Shown here: positions 21,474 to 29,232 of the stretch, piece after piece
Layout of the letters: every line of letters begins with the position of its first letter
How positions within the stretch are numbered: position 1 is the first letter of the stretch
Source of the DNA: Candidatus Acidiflorens stordalenmirensis
GTDB taxonomy: Bacteria; Acidobacteriota; Terriglobia; Terriglobales; Acidobacteriaceae
Length of the DNA: 60,676 nucleotides
Assembly: GCA_003139995.1 (NCBI GenBank)
Contig: PLIC01000007.1
Location: 155 to 60,830 of the forward strand
Direction: 5' to 3'
Made by a program: the position numbers and the translations under genes
Notes under the pieces: generated by a model
The model's input: only the letters and a program-made list of their open reading frames with translations
Database searches by the model: none
Told to the model about the DNA's origin: nothing

Positions 21474-23078
21474 TCACCGTTTCAACAAGTCCACTGGCTC
21501 CCGGACGTCGTGCACCCGGAAATACTTTGCCAGTGCCGGATATTTCGCGGCGACGGCTTCGTACATGGCATAGGCCACGTTGCGATAGGACGCATGTCCG
21601 GCGGGCGTGGTGCGCAACTCGGAAATGTAAACGGCCTCGGCGAAATCCATCTTGAACAGCGTGCGCTTGCGGAAAGCGAATGGGATCGCATACTGCGCAT
21701 TTTGCGCGGCTTCTTTGCCTCCGGTCGCGGAAAGCTTCTGCACTGCGGCTTCCGCGCGCTCCATCGCGAATTCGTAGTCGGAGCGGACGCCGGCAGCTCC
21801 GACTTCCGGCGGCGTGTCGAAGCCGTGAACTGTCGTGAAATCCTGCATGATCTGGACGCAGCGGCGGTGGCGGTGCATGTCGCGGAAGCCGCCGATGTCC
21901 ATCAGAATGTCGAAGCGGAACTGCTGGCCGGCGGAGAAGGGACGCAACAGCTCGTCGTGGCTGCCGCGATGGCGCAGGCCGAGGTCGATGATTTCGCGGC
22001 GGCGCGTCTCGCCGGCCGCTTCTACCGTTTTGCGAAGCTGCCGGTAGGAGTAATGACAGTGGCCGTAAAGGAGCGTGGTGGCGAGTTCAATCTCGAGCGC
22101 GTCGTTATCAAGCAGATCGTTGTCCAGCAAATCAACCAGCGGCGCGGGTTCGATGGCGGCGCCTCGCATCAGTTCGGCGGCGGCCTGCTGGAGTTCGCGG
22201 CGAGTCTCGATTTCGTAGAGATTCGGATCGGCGTACTTAACCAGGGTGGGCGCAACCCGCACTGCACGCAGAAGTTCGCGTTCGGCGCGATCGGCGATTT
22301 CGGGCGACACGGCGCGGATCTCGGTAACCAGCGCGCGCAGCGGTTCTTCGTTCGCGTTGTAAGCCGGAGAAACGGCGGCTTGTTTCAGCAGCGCTCCTAG
22401 CTCGCGAACTTCTTTATGCGGTTGCGAAAGCAGATGGGCGACTTGGTTTTCCAGCGTGCGGGCGTTGACAATCTCCCCGAGTGAAGTGTTGGTGGCGAGC
22501 GGCAACAGATAGCGCGAGATGTCGAAGGCGCGGGCGCGCAGGGTGCGCTCGTAAGCGTCCGGCTTCATTTCGGCGGGACGCGGCGTGATGCTAGCAAGAT
22601 ATTCGAACGTCCGCTCGGAAACTTTTTCGTAAGTCGTAAACAAGGACTCGATCGTTTCGCGATAAAGAGTCGTCGCAGAAGCATCACTCTGAAAGCTTGG
22701 CGTGAAGTAGCCGCTTTTCCTGAAGTCCTGGTAGCGAGTGGAGCGTTCCTGGCCGTCCCAGCGCTGCTCGTCGGCGACGACGATGGCGGCGAGGATCGAG
22801 AGACGCTCGATGGCAAGCGCGATGTGAGCAAGGTCGGCGATGGAGCGGTGCCCGTACTGGAAGTAGAAGGTGTTGAGAAATTTTTCTGTCTTCTGCAGCG
22901 TAATTTCTTTCAGCGACTCTTTCATCGAGAGGGATGAGCGCGAATACTTGGCCATAGCGTAGGCCTGGATCTCGGGCTCGACGCCGTAAACCGCGAATAC
23001 CTCGACCGAAGTTGCGGGTGAAGTCGCGGGGGAAACGGGATGCGAAGCAGCGGGCTCGGTTGAAATTACTTCAGACAT
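21474..23078 (-). CDS. double-length ThyX-like FAD-dependent thymidylate synthase family protein
   Basis: At 534 residues this is about twice the length of a usual ThyX, and it seems to hold two ThyX-like halves. The first half has YGHRSIADLAHIALAIERLS followed by DEQRWDGQERSTRYQDF, which aligns with the ThyX region RHRxxSxxxxSxR but lacks RHR. The second half has FRFDILMDIGGFRDMHRHRR followed by CVQIMQDF, which keeps RHR but loses the serine. ThyX makes dTMP from dUMP with FAD and methylene-tetrahydrofolate. Because neither half has a full signature, catalysis may use parts of both, or the protein may do something else. No thyA is present in the window. Confidence 0.7.
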   Translation of the reverse strand: MSEVISTEPAASHPVSPATSPATSVEVFAVYGVEPEIQAYAMAKYSRSSLSMKESLKEITLQKTEKFLNTFYFQYGHRSIADLAHIALAIERLSILAAIVVADEQRWDGQERSTRYQDFRKSGYFTPSFQSDASATTLYRETIESLFTTYEKVSERTFEYLASITPRPAEMKPDAYERTLRARAFDISRYLLPLATNTSLGEIVNARTLENQVAHLLSQPHKEVRELGALLKQAAVSPAYNANEEPLRALVTEIRAVSPEIADRAERELLRAVRVAPTLVKYADPNLYEIETRRELQQAAAELMRGAAIEPAPLVDLLDNDLLDNDALEIELATTLLYGHCHYSYRQLRKTVEAAGETRRREIIDLGLRHRGSHDELLRPFSAGQQFRFDILMDIGGFRDMHRHRRCVQIMQDFTTVHGFDTPPEVGAAGVRSDYEFAMERAEAAVQKLSATGGKEAAQNAQYAIPFAFRKRTLFKMDFAEAVYISELRTTPAGHASYRNVAYAMYEAVAAKYPALAKYFRVHDVREPVDLLKR

Positions 23079-23160
23079 GGGAGTGAAAGAATCTTAAACG
23101 TCCGCCGCGCCGGGCGCAAACGATTCCGCGACTCCCATCGGACGCACACTCTGGATGGAA

Positions 23161-23952
23161 CTACTGCTGTAGATGGCCGCTTGCGGTCCTCACCGCCGTG
23201 GGTTTAAGTGTCGCTGCCGGGGACGGTTGTGCCGTTTTCTTTGCGGGTGGGGTCGGGGCTGCAGTCTGGGCTGGGGTTCCGGCTTGGGCGAGGGAATCCT
23301 CCGTCAGGGCGTGGCCGAGGATGACGATATCCACGCGGCGGTTCATGCCGCGACCTTCCGTGGTGAGATTGGTTGCGACCGGGTGATATTCGGCGTATCC
23401 GGCAGCGCTCAGACGATCGGGACCGAAACCGTTCCGGACGATGAGGAGCCGCACAATTTCGGTTGCCCGCGATGTGGAGAGCTCCCAGTTCGAGGAAAAC
23501 TGGGAGTTGTGAATAGGGGCGTTATCGGTGTGGCCCTCGATGCGCAAGCGATAGTCACGCTGGCGGAGCATGTTGGCGATGCGGTCAAAGGCGGCCTGCG
23601 AGGCGGACTTCATCTGCGCCGAGCCACTCTCGAAGTTTCCCGCGATCATGTTGCAGATCTCTCCAAGAGCGTCCGCTACCTGTTCTTCGGAGTCGGCCGT
23701 GTCCCCCAACATGCTCTTGGCAATCTGGCTGGCGGTCTTCGCGTTGCAGCAGACCGTCACAACTCCGCACAGCGCCCCGGCCAAACCGACCATGGCGGTG
23801 AATCCCCCGTGCTGGTGCTGGTGTTCGGACTGTTCTACCGCCTTCACCTGGCAGCCCAGCATGATCTCGAAAACTTCCTGGATCGCAAGCTGGAGAATAG
23901 GGAGCCAGTCCTCCTCCTGAGACCGCGTGGCAAACACGGTATCTGTGCTCAT
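23161..23952 (-). CDS. chimeric CheX-type phosphatase / OmpA-MotB C-terminal protein
   Basis: A 263-residue fusion. Residues 1-110 resemble the CheC/CheX chemotaxis phosphatase fold: IQEVFEIMLGCQVKAVE, the glycine-rich GLAGALCGVVTV, and LGEICNMIAGN with the key E98 and N101. The fold is cut short of the usual 150 residues. From about residue 115 the sequence is an OmpA/MotB peptidoglycan-binding domain (FDRIANMLR, RIEGHTDNAPIHN, LSTSRATEIVRLL, GRGMNRRVDIVI), followed by a proline/alanine tail. The two halves normally act on opposite sides of the membrane, and no membrane segment is present. The ATG at 23952 overlaps the cheY stop (ATGA). It may result from deletion between a cheX and a motB-like gene. 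Confidence 0.75.
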   Translation of the reverse strand: MSTDTVFATRSQEEDWLPILQLAIQEVFEIMLGCQVKAVEQSEHQHQHGGFTAMVGLAGALCGVVTVCCNAKTASQIAKSMLGDTADSEEQVADALGEICNMIAGNFESGSAQMKSASQAAFDRIANMLRQRDYRLRIEGHTDNAPIHNSQFSSNWELSTSRATEIVRLLIVRNGFGPDRLSAAGYAEYHPVATNLTTEGRGMNRRVDIVILGHALTEDSLAQAGTPAQTAAPTPPAKKTAQPSPAATLKPTAVRTASGHLQQ

Positions 23953-24335
23953 GGTTTCTTCCCCAGCAAGGACAAGACGTGCTCTTTCACCTGATCGGGA
24001 GTGAACGGCTTGCGGATGTATCCGCGAGCGCCAGCCGAGAGCGCCTGCACCACGTGCGATTCGCTGCCTTCGGTGGTGATCATCACGATCGGAACGCCCT
24101 TCGCGCTTTCCACCGTGGCCACCTGGCGGACAAATTCTAGCCCGTCCATAACCGGCATGTTGATATCGCACAGGATTAGGTCGACCACGTTGTCTTGCAA
24201 CGCGGCCAGCGCTTCTGCCCCGTTCGAGGCTTCCACAACCTTTTCCAGGTCGACGCCCGCCTGGCGCAGCGAGCGCTCGACTATTTTACGCATCACCGAG
24301 GAGTCATCCACAATGAGCGCTCGTATCTTACCCAT
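23949..24335 (-). CDS. CheY-like single-domain response regulator
   Basis: A 128-residue receiver domain with no output domain. The acidic pocket (D10, D11), the phosphorylated aspartate D57 in LILCDINMPVMDG, T87/T88 in VMITTEG and K109 in YIRKPF are all present. By family it relays phosphate from a histidine kinase to a motor or another target. It is translationally coupled to the CheX-OmpA chimera by a 4-base overlap, which fits a phosphorylation/dephosphorylation pair. No CheA or receptor gene lies nearby. Confidence 0.9.
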   Translation of the reverse strand: MGKIRALIVDDSSVMRKIVERSLRQAGVDLEKVVEASNGAEALAALQDNVVDLILCDINMPVMDGLEFVRQVATVESAKGVPIVMITTEGSESHVVQALSAGARGYIRKPFTPDQVKEHVLSLLGKKP

Positions 24336-24792
24336 GGGTTCCCACCACTCTGCGGTTTACACGGACAGGCCACGAAATCGCGTGCCGCCATTTTTCTGAC
24401 TCACTTGATGTACATCGGCAGTTCGAGCCGGCGCTTTAGGGAAGCGCGGATGCGCTGTCAACCGCTTCCGTCCGCAGTTGCCAGTTCGCAGTTCTCAGCC
24501 AACCCCGCTCTCCTGAGAACTGGGAACCGAGAACTCGTCTTTAGTGTTCCAGCGCGCGCGATCGGCTATGTGTAGTCGGAACCATGGGTAGGGAACTTGA
24601 GAGAACCGGGACTTCCGTAACCGGCGAACAAGCAAAGTAGGGACTGAACTCCTGAGCGAGCGTTGCTGCCTATGCGAGCATCCGATAGTGCGGTGCGGCA
24701 AGCGGGGCCGGGAGCAGCAGTTTGCCCACGGCCGGGATCGGTTTCTTCACTACCTTTGTCTCCCAGAAATCCGTTATGCTTAGTGGAGATTT
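24336..24792. other. intergenic region between cheY and a small membrane protein gene
   Basis: A 457-base spacer between divergent genes. I find no supported coding sequence and no RNA gene I can recognise. It contains one heptamer-arm palindrome (24475-24536). The stretch 24540-24790 shows no repeat or motif that I can name; promoters for both flanking genes should lie here. Confidence 0.45.
24475..24536. repeat. heptamer-arm palindrome, copy 2
   Basis: The left arm CAGTTGCCAGTTCGCAGTTC continues TCAG. The centre is CCAACCCCGCTCTC. The right arm CTGAGAACTGGGAACCGAGA ends ACTC. The arms are tandem heptamers. The centre resembles that of copies near 8.5 kb (AACCCTCGC) and 29.2 kb (AACCCCGCGCTC), although the arms differ. 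Confidence 0.55.
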
Positions 24793-25239
24793 ATGACCCT
24801 GCTCGACGCCCCAACCTACGATCCCGCGAAAGCGCGGCGGCGGAAGATCAAGATCGCGGCCACCGTCGTGGTCGTGGTCGCTCTGGCCGCGCTGGCTTTT
24901 ATGTATCGCAACTGGCCCGAAGAACGCTGCGTGGACAAATTCTTCGCCGCGCTTCAGCACCAGAATTATGAAACCGCCTACGGCATTTACTTCAACGATC
25001 CCGGCTGGATCCAGCATCAACAGAAATATTCTCAATACCCTTACGCGGACTTTTATCGCGATTGGGGACCGGGCGGCGAGTGGGGCTTAGTCAAATCCCA
25101 CAGGATCTACGGATCGGCCAACACAAAAGGTTTTGGCGGCGGAGGCGTCGTGGTCGAGGTCGTTGTCAACGAACGCACCGAGCACGCCCGCATGTTCGTG
25201 CAGAAATCGGATAAGACGCTAACGGTGTATCCGTACTAG
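24793..25239 (+). CDS. small single-pass membrane protein of unknown function
   Basis: A 148-residue protein. A basic segment (KARRRKIKI) precedes one membrane helix at about residues 21-37 (IAATVVVVVALAALAFM), which predicts a cytoplasmic N-terminus and an outside C-terminal domain of about 110 residues (CVDKFFAALQHQNYETAYGI onwards). The length and layout resemble DUF4878/NTF2-like anchored domains, but I cannot assign it. The start at 24793 follows TGGAGA. It stands alone. Confidence 0.6.
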   Translation: MTLLDAPTYDPAKARRRKIKIAATVVVVVALAALAFMYRNWPEERCVDKFFAALQHQNYETAYGIYFNDPGWIQHQQKYSQYPYADFYRDWGPGGEWGLVKSHRIYGSANTKGFGGGGVVVEVVVNERTEHARMFVQKSDKTLTVYPY

Positions 25240-25241
25240 AA

Positions 25242-25365
25242 CTGGTTTCACAGATCGGTTTTCGGTAGGGCATGGCTTCAGTCGTGCCGCTCAGGGCCTG
25301 GGAAAATGCGGGCTTTAGCCCCTGAGGGACGTTCCTTCCGAGCTGAAAGACATTTATGAAACCAG
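25242..25365. repeat. inverted-repeat-bounded 124-base element
   Basis: CTGGTTTCA at 25242-25250 and TGAAACCAG at 25357-25365 are perfect 9-base inverted repeats. Extended to 14 bases they match at 12 positions. The interior (GGTAGGGCATGGCTTCAGTC onwards) is non-coding and GC-rich. The form recalls a miniature inverted-repeat element. It lies between the small membrane protein gene and the convergent fabD. Confidence 0.45.
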
Positions 25366-25405
25366 CTCTAAGCAGCGCTCTCGGTCGTGCTGCTCTGTTC
25401 CCCGC

Positions 25406-26374
25406 CTACGCCGCCGTTGCCGCAATCTGCGCCAGCGTCTTTTGCAACGACGCCTCATCCCCGACCGTCAGGCAGGTCTTCGAGCGGTCGATCTGCCGCA
25501 TCAATCCCCACAAAACTTTTCCCGGGCCGACTTCAATAAACAAGCTGGCTGCCTTTTCGATCAGCAGCCGCATCGACGGCTCCCACCTCACCGCTCCGGT
25601 CACCTGGCGAATCAGGGCTTTGCGCGAAGCCTCGGCGGAAGCGACAACCGCGGCATCGACATTGCAGATCACTGGGCACGACGGATTCTGAAAATTCAGC
25701 GTGCTCAGATCCGTTGCCAGACGATCCTGTGCCGGCTGCATCAGCGAACAATGGAAAGGCGCGCTGACCGGCAAGCTCACAGCCTTCTTCGCTCCGCGTT
25801 CGGTGGCCAGTTTGATGGCGCGATCCACCGCGCCCGCGTGTCCCGAGATCACGATTTGTTCGGGCGAATTGATATTGGCCACCTGGCAAACTTCTCCCTG
25901 CGCCGCGTCGTTCACAATTTCGCTCGCAATTTCGGCGACCTTGTCAAATGGCATTCCGAGAATGGCGGCCATTGCGCCCACGCCCACCGGCACCGCTTCC
26001 TGCATATACTTGCCGCGATTGCGAACCGTCCGCACAGCATCGGCAAACGTCAGCGTGCCTGCGGCCACGTGCGCCGAATACTCGCCCAGGCTGTGCCCCG
26101 CAACATAGTCGGCCTTCACACCCTTTTCTTGCAGCACGCGCCACGCCGCAACCGACGCGGTCAGGATCGCCGGCTGCGTGATCTCAGTCAGCTTCAGTTT
26201 TTCTTCCGGACCTTCAAAGCAAAGCTCGGACAGCTTGTAGCCAAGCGCCTCGTCGGCCTCTTCAAAGGTTCGGCGCGCAACCGGATATTTGTCGGCTAGT
26301 TCTCTCCCCATGCCAACGGATTGCGAGCCTTGGCCGGGGAAAAGAAATGCAATTGGAAAAGTTGAGTTTGTCAT
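25406..26374 (-). CDS. fabD: malonyl CoA-acyl carrier protein transacylase
   Basis: A 322-residue enzyme that loads malonate from CoA onto ACP for fatty acid synthesis. FLFPGQGSQSVGMG opens the fold, the nucleophile is S95 in VAGHSLGEYSA, and the arginine (VRTVRNRGKYMQ) and histidine (APFHCSLM) of the active site are present. The length is normal. It shares strand and pathway with plsX, rpmF and the DUF177 gene upstream, but 1.5 kb of DNA with an unrelated gene separates it from plsX. fabH, often found here, is absent. Confidence 0.95.
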   Translation of the reverse strand: MTNSTFPIAFLFPGQGSQSVGMGRELADKYPVARRTFEEADEALGYKLSELCFEGPEEKLKLTEITQPAILTASVAAWRVLQEKGVKADYVAGHSLGEYSAHVAAGTLTFADAVRTVRNRGKYMQEAVPVGVGAMAAILGMPFDKVAEIASEIVNDAAQGEVCQVANINSPEQIVISGHAGAVDRAIKLATERGAKKAVSLPVSAPFHCSLMQPAQDRLATDLSTLNFQNPSCPVICNVDAAVVASAEASRKALIRQVTGAVRWEPSMRLLIEKAASLFIEVGPGKVLWGLMRQIDRSKTCLTVGDEASLQKTLAQIAATAA

Positions 26375-26447
26375 TTTATGGACTGCTGTTTATGGGCTGC
26401 TGTTTAAGGACTGCCGTCAGTTCTCCGCAAATGCGTTTGACGATCCT

Positions 26448-26640
26448 GGGGGTGCCCCCTATTTCCCCGGTCTATTAGAATCATTGTGTTAGCGAGTTTT
26501 TTCTGGCAAAGTATTCAATAATAAATACTTACAGGTAAAGTCTTCAATAATAAGGACTTAACAAATCCTGCCTATTAGAATCAATGAGTTAGCTAGGATA
26601 GTTTTTGCAAAGTATTCAATAATAATGACTTAACGAGTAA
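26448..26640. repeat. AT-rich modular element ending in a G-run box, copy 2 (inverted)
   Basis: In reverse orientation to the copy near 4.3 kb. GGGGGTGCCCCCTATTTCCC lies at the left end, then CCCCGGTCTATTAGAATCAT (26465-26484), then modules such as AAAGTATTCAATAATAAATA repeated three times with small changes and CCTATTAGAATCAATGAGTT. AT content is far above the surrounding DNA. No frame is open. Confidence 0.55.
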
Positions 26641-26767
26641 ATGGTCTCCGAAAATGGGTTTGGGGCAGCTTCGATGGACGTCTGGGTTCCTGACGCACCT
26701 CGAAACTGCCCCAATCAAATTCCTATTTTCCCGCACAACGGGTTGGAAGTCAATGATTATGCCGTGC

Positions 26768-26784
26768 CGGTAGTGGCGCAGTTT
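26768..26784. repeat. 17-base direct repeat, left copy
   Basis: CGGTAGTGGCGCAGTTT is identical to 27848-27864. Together the two copies enclose the gene at 26807-27784. The bases just before each copy are also alike (AATG, then TAT and GC), which suggests an imperfect repeat of about 34 bases. Confidence 0.6.
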
Positions 26785-26806
26785 CGCATCCACACGGGCT
26801 AGGCCA

Positions 26807-27784
26807 TTATTTATGTGAGTTCTTCTGGGGTTTAGTCCGTTCCGCTACATCAAACATCGGATTATCTCCTACAAGAATCACAATTACGGACGGGGCTAGT
26901 GCCGCTATCTCCCAAGGCGATCCAGGACCAAAAATCTGTACCATTGGTGAATTTGGGGTTGTTTGTTGTGGATCGGCTTTGCGTTTGACTGTGCTGATCT
27001 GTAGCTTGTTCAGTACTTCATATAATGCTTCGGCTGCATCCTCAACCTTTTTACCTGAAGCCAGAGAAGTCACTATTACATTTCCACCCATTGGACTAAA
27101 TGCAGTTCCCCCTCCAGCCGGGCATTGGTCCCAGGTCCAGCCTTCAACATTCCATCCAGCTCCATATTGGTGTGCTTGTTCGTTAGGCATCAAAAAATCG
27201 CGCAAGTCCTGTCCCACTCTTGCCGGTTCTGGCGCGACAGCGCCCCACCTTCCGCACTGCATTACGGCCACTCTTTGCCCTACAAATGGCTTGAGCTTCG
27301 CGATGAATTCGTCTTTTCCAGCCTCAAGTAGTTTCCATCTTGGCCCTTGGACGCGCACTTGCTGTTCAATCCCGCTCAGTTGTTCCGATGCGGCATCTAG
27401 TCGTTTTTGGATCGCACCAGCCTCTTCACTTACATCGCTGACTCTTTGGGAAACGACTCCATACAGTTGCTCGTTGACTCCCCTGATCTGGGTTTCCACT
27501 TTCTCAATCTGGCTGTCGATGCCTAGTTCCTTAGAGATTCCGCCTGCGACCATCGCAACTCCCAAAACTCCCAATCCGAATAGAAGCGTACTGGGTTTTT
27601 CGGGTAACCGTATTATTGCGCGCTGGTATGCACTCCAACCATCCCAATACTCTTTGACCAACACAACAAGCTCAAGCACGATCCCGGCAACCACAATCCA
27701 TTCCCAGAAGCGGAATGACGAGTGCAACGATGATCGCGATGCCTCAAGCGCAGCAAGCTGTGCTGTTAAGCTCGATTCGTCCAT
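26807..27784 (-). CDS. hypothetical membrane/coiled-coil protein in an inserted segment
   Basis: A 325-residue protein that I do not recognise. Two hydrophobic segments lie at about residues 29-45 (WIVVAGIVLELVVLVKEY) and 66-84 (TLLFGLGVLGVAMVAGG). A coiled coil follows at about 92-145 (IEKVETQIRGVNEQLYGVVS), then a soluble domain with VAVMQCGRWG and GGNVIVTSLASGKKVEDAAE. This layout is seen in sensor-like proteins with two membrane helices. GC content is lower than that of fabD and plsX on either side, and 17-base direct repeats flank the gene, so it looks acquired. No clear ribosome binding site precedes the ATG at 27784. Confidence 0.6.
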   Translation of the reverse strand: MDESSLTAQLAALEASRSSLHSSFRFWEWIVVAGIVLELVVLVKEYWDGWSAYQRAIIRLPEKPSTLLFGLGVLGVAMVAGGISKELGIDSQIEKVETQIRGVNEQLYGVVSQRVSDVSEEAGAIQKRLDAASEQLSGIEQQVRVQGPRWKLLEAGKDEFIAKLKPFVGQRVAVMQCGRWGAVAPEPARVGQDLRDFLMPNEQAHQYGAGWNVEGWTWDQCPAGGGTAFSPMGGNVIVTSLASGKKVEDAAEALYEVLNKLQISTVKRKADPQQTTPNSPMVQIFGPGSPWEIAALAPSVIVILVGDNPMFDVAERTKPQKNSHK

Positions 27785-27847
27785 AGAACAAATCCGGGAG
27801 GATCAAAGTAAGATTTTGAACTCTCAAGCAATGGCTATAGCAATATG

Positions 27848-27864
27848 CGGTAGTGGCGCAGTTT
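27848..27864. repeat. 17-base direct repeat, right copy
   Basis: CGGTAGTGGCGCAGTTT, the second copy of the repeat at 26768-26784. Just to the right, GGTTCGCGCCC and GGGCGCGAACC (27881-27911) form an 11-base inverted repeat ahead of the plsX stop, a possible terminator or repeat. Confidence 0.6.
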
Positions 27865-27922
27865 GCAGTTGAGGGTCCCAGGTTCGCGCCCAAAGAACGG
27901 GCGCGAACCTGGGGCACCTTGC

Positions 27923-28939
27923 TCACGTAGGAATAACCGCGCTCACCCCTGCCAGCTCGCGCTCGATGGTCTCGTTTACTTTGCCCTCGGCGAATTCCGC
28001 GGCCACGCGCACCGCGTTCTTGATGGCGTTCGCGTTCGACGATCCGTGCGTGATGATGCACACGCCTTTTACGCCGAGGAGCGGCGCCCCGCCATACTCG
28101 GTGTGATCCAGCCGCTTCTTGAAATCGGAAAACGCGTTGCGCGAAAGCAGCGCGCCCACCTGCCGCGTAATCGTCGCCTTCAAGGTTTCTTTCAGCACGG
28201 TGCGCACCAGCCGCGCCACGCCCTCCGAAGTCTTCAACGCAACATTGCCGACAAATCCGTCGGCCACGATCACATCGACATGGCCATTGCATAAATCGCT
28301 GCCTTCCACATTGCCGATAAAGTTGATCGGAAGCCGCTTGAGCAGTTGAAACGCCTCGCGCGTCAGCTCGTTGCCTTTGCCTTCTTCTTCTCCGATCGAA
28401 AGCAGCCCGACTCGAGGATGCTCCATGCCGAAAATCGAACGGCAGTAAATATCCCCCATCACCGCGAACTGCTCCAGATGATTGGGCGTGCAATCGACGT
28501 TCGCGCCGACGTCGAGCAGAATGGCCGCGGTGTTGAGGACGGTAGGAAACGCCGCCGCCAGCGCCGGACGGTCCACGCCCGGCAGCGCGCCCAGCACCAC
28601 TTTGGCCGTGGCCATGGCCGCGCCCGTGTTGCCCGCCGTCACAAAGCCTGCCGCGCGCCCATCGCGCACCAGCCGCAGTCCAACGCGGATCGACGAATCG
28701 CGCTTGGCGCGAATCGCCTCCACCTTGTCGTCCATGGCGATGACTTCGCTGGCGTGAACCACATCAACCGGCAGCCGCCGCGCCCCGGGATAGCGCGCCA
28801 GTTCGGCCCGCAACTGCGGTTCCGGTCCAACCAGCAGCACGCGGATGCCGTGATGGCGCGCCGCCTGCAACGCGCCTTCAATCTCCGGCTTCGGCGCCTT
28901 GTCGGACCCCATCGCATCCAGAGCGATTATGCTAGGCAT
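27923..28939 (-). CDS. plsX: phosphate acyltransferase
   Basis: A 338-residue enzyme that makes acyl-phosphate from acyl-ACP, the first step of bacterial phospholipid synthesis through PlsY. The family opening [41 protein letters not shown] and [13 protein letters not shown] are all visible. The length is normal. It follows rpmF by nine bases, and the usual order DUF177-rpmF-plsX is kept. fabD lies further downstream after the inserted gene. Confidence 0.95.
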   Translation of the reverse strand: MPSIIALDAMGSDKAPKPEIEGALQAARHHGIRVLLVGPEPQLRAELARYPGARRLPVDVVHASEVIAMDDKVEAIRAKRDSSIRVGLRLVRDGRAAGFVTAGNTGAAMATAKVVLGALPGVDRPALAAAFPTVLNTAAILLDVGANVDCTPNHLEQFAVMGDIYCRSIFGMEHPRVGLLSIGEEEGKGNELTREAFQLLKRLPINFIGNVEGSDLCNGHVDVIVADGFVGNVALKTSEGVARLVRTVLKETLKATITRQVGALLSRNAFSDFKKRLDHTEYGGAPLLGVKGVCIITHGSSNANAIKNAVRVAAEFAEGKVNETIERELAGVSAVIPT

Positions 28940-28948
28940 GAAAGGAGA

Positions 28949-29134
28949 CTAGGACTTTTCTTCGACCTCTACCACTTCGCGGCCCTTGTAGGTTCCGCAC
29001 TTCGGACACGCGCGGTGTGGCATCTTCCGCTCATGGCAGTTCGGACACTCCGACAGCGAGTGCTTCGAGAGCGAGTCATGTGCGCGCCGCGTGGAGGTGC
29101 GCCTTTGTGAATGTCTGCGTTTCGGATTCGGCAT
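28949..29134 (-). CDS. rpmF: 50S ribosomal protein L32
   Basis: A 61-residue ribosomal protein. MPNPKRRHSQRRTSTRRAHD is the classic start, and two cysteine pairs (C30/C33 and C43/C46 in CPNC and CPKC) form the zinc ribbon. AAAAGGA precedes the ATG. It sits between the DUF177 gene and plsX, the standard arrangement that ties ribosome and lipid production in one operon. A heptamer-arm palindrome lies between it and the DUF177 gene. Confidence 0.95.
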   Translation of the reverse strand: MPNPKRRHSQRRTSTRRAHDSLSKHSLSECPNCHERKMPHRACPKCGTYKGREVVEVEEKS

Positions 29135-29145
29135 GATGTCCTTTT

Positions 29146-29230
29146 CAGTTGCCAGTTGCCAGCCGCCAGTTGCCAGTCAACCCCGCGCTCTTGATTACTG
29201 GCAACTGGGTACTGGCAACGGGGAACTGGG
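29146..29230. repeat. heptamer-arm palindrome, copy 3
   Basis: The left arm CAGTTGCCAGTTGCCAGCCG continues CCAGTTGCCAG. The centre is TCAACCCCGCGCTCTTGA. The right arm has TTACTGGCAACTGGGTACTG and further GGCAACGGGGAACTGGG. The arms consist of 7-base units and are roughly complementary. It occupies nearly all of the 98-base gap between the DUF177 gene and rpmF, so it is probably transcribed. Confidence 0.6.
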
Positions 29231-29232
29231 TC

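Larger units (their letters stand above)
26375..26806. other. repeat-bearing spacer between fabD and an inserted gene
   Basis: A 432-base stretch without a supported gene. It contains the second AT-rich modular element (26448-26640) and, near its right end, one copy of a 17-base direct repeat (26768-26784) that recurs beyond the next gene. It appears to be an accumulation site for inserted DNA inside an otherwise conserved lipid-synthesis cluster. Confidence 0.5.
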
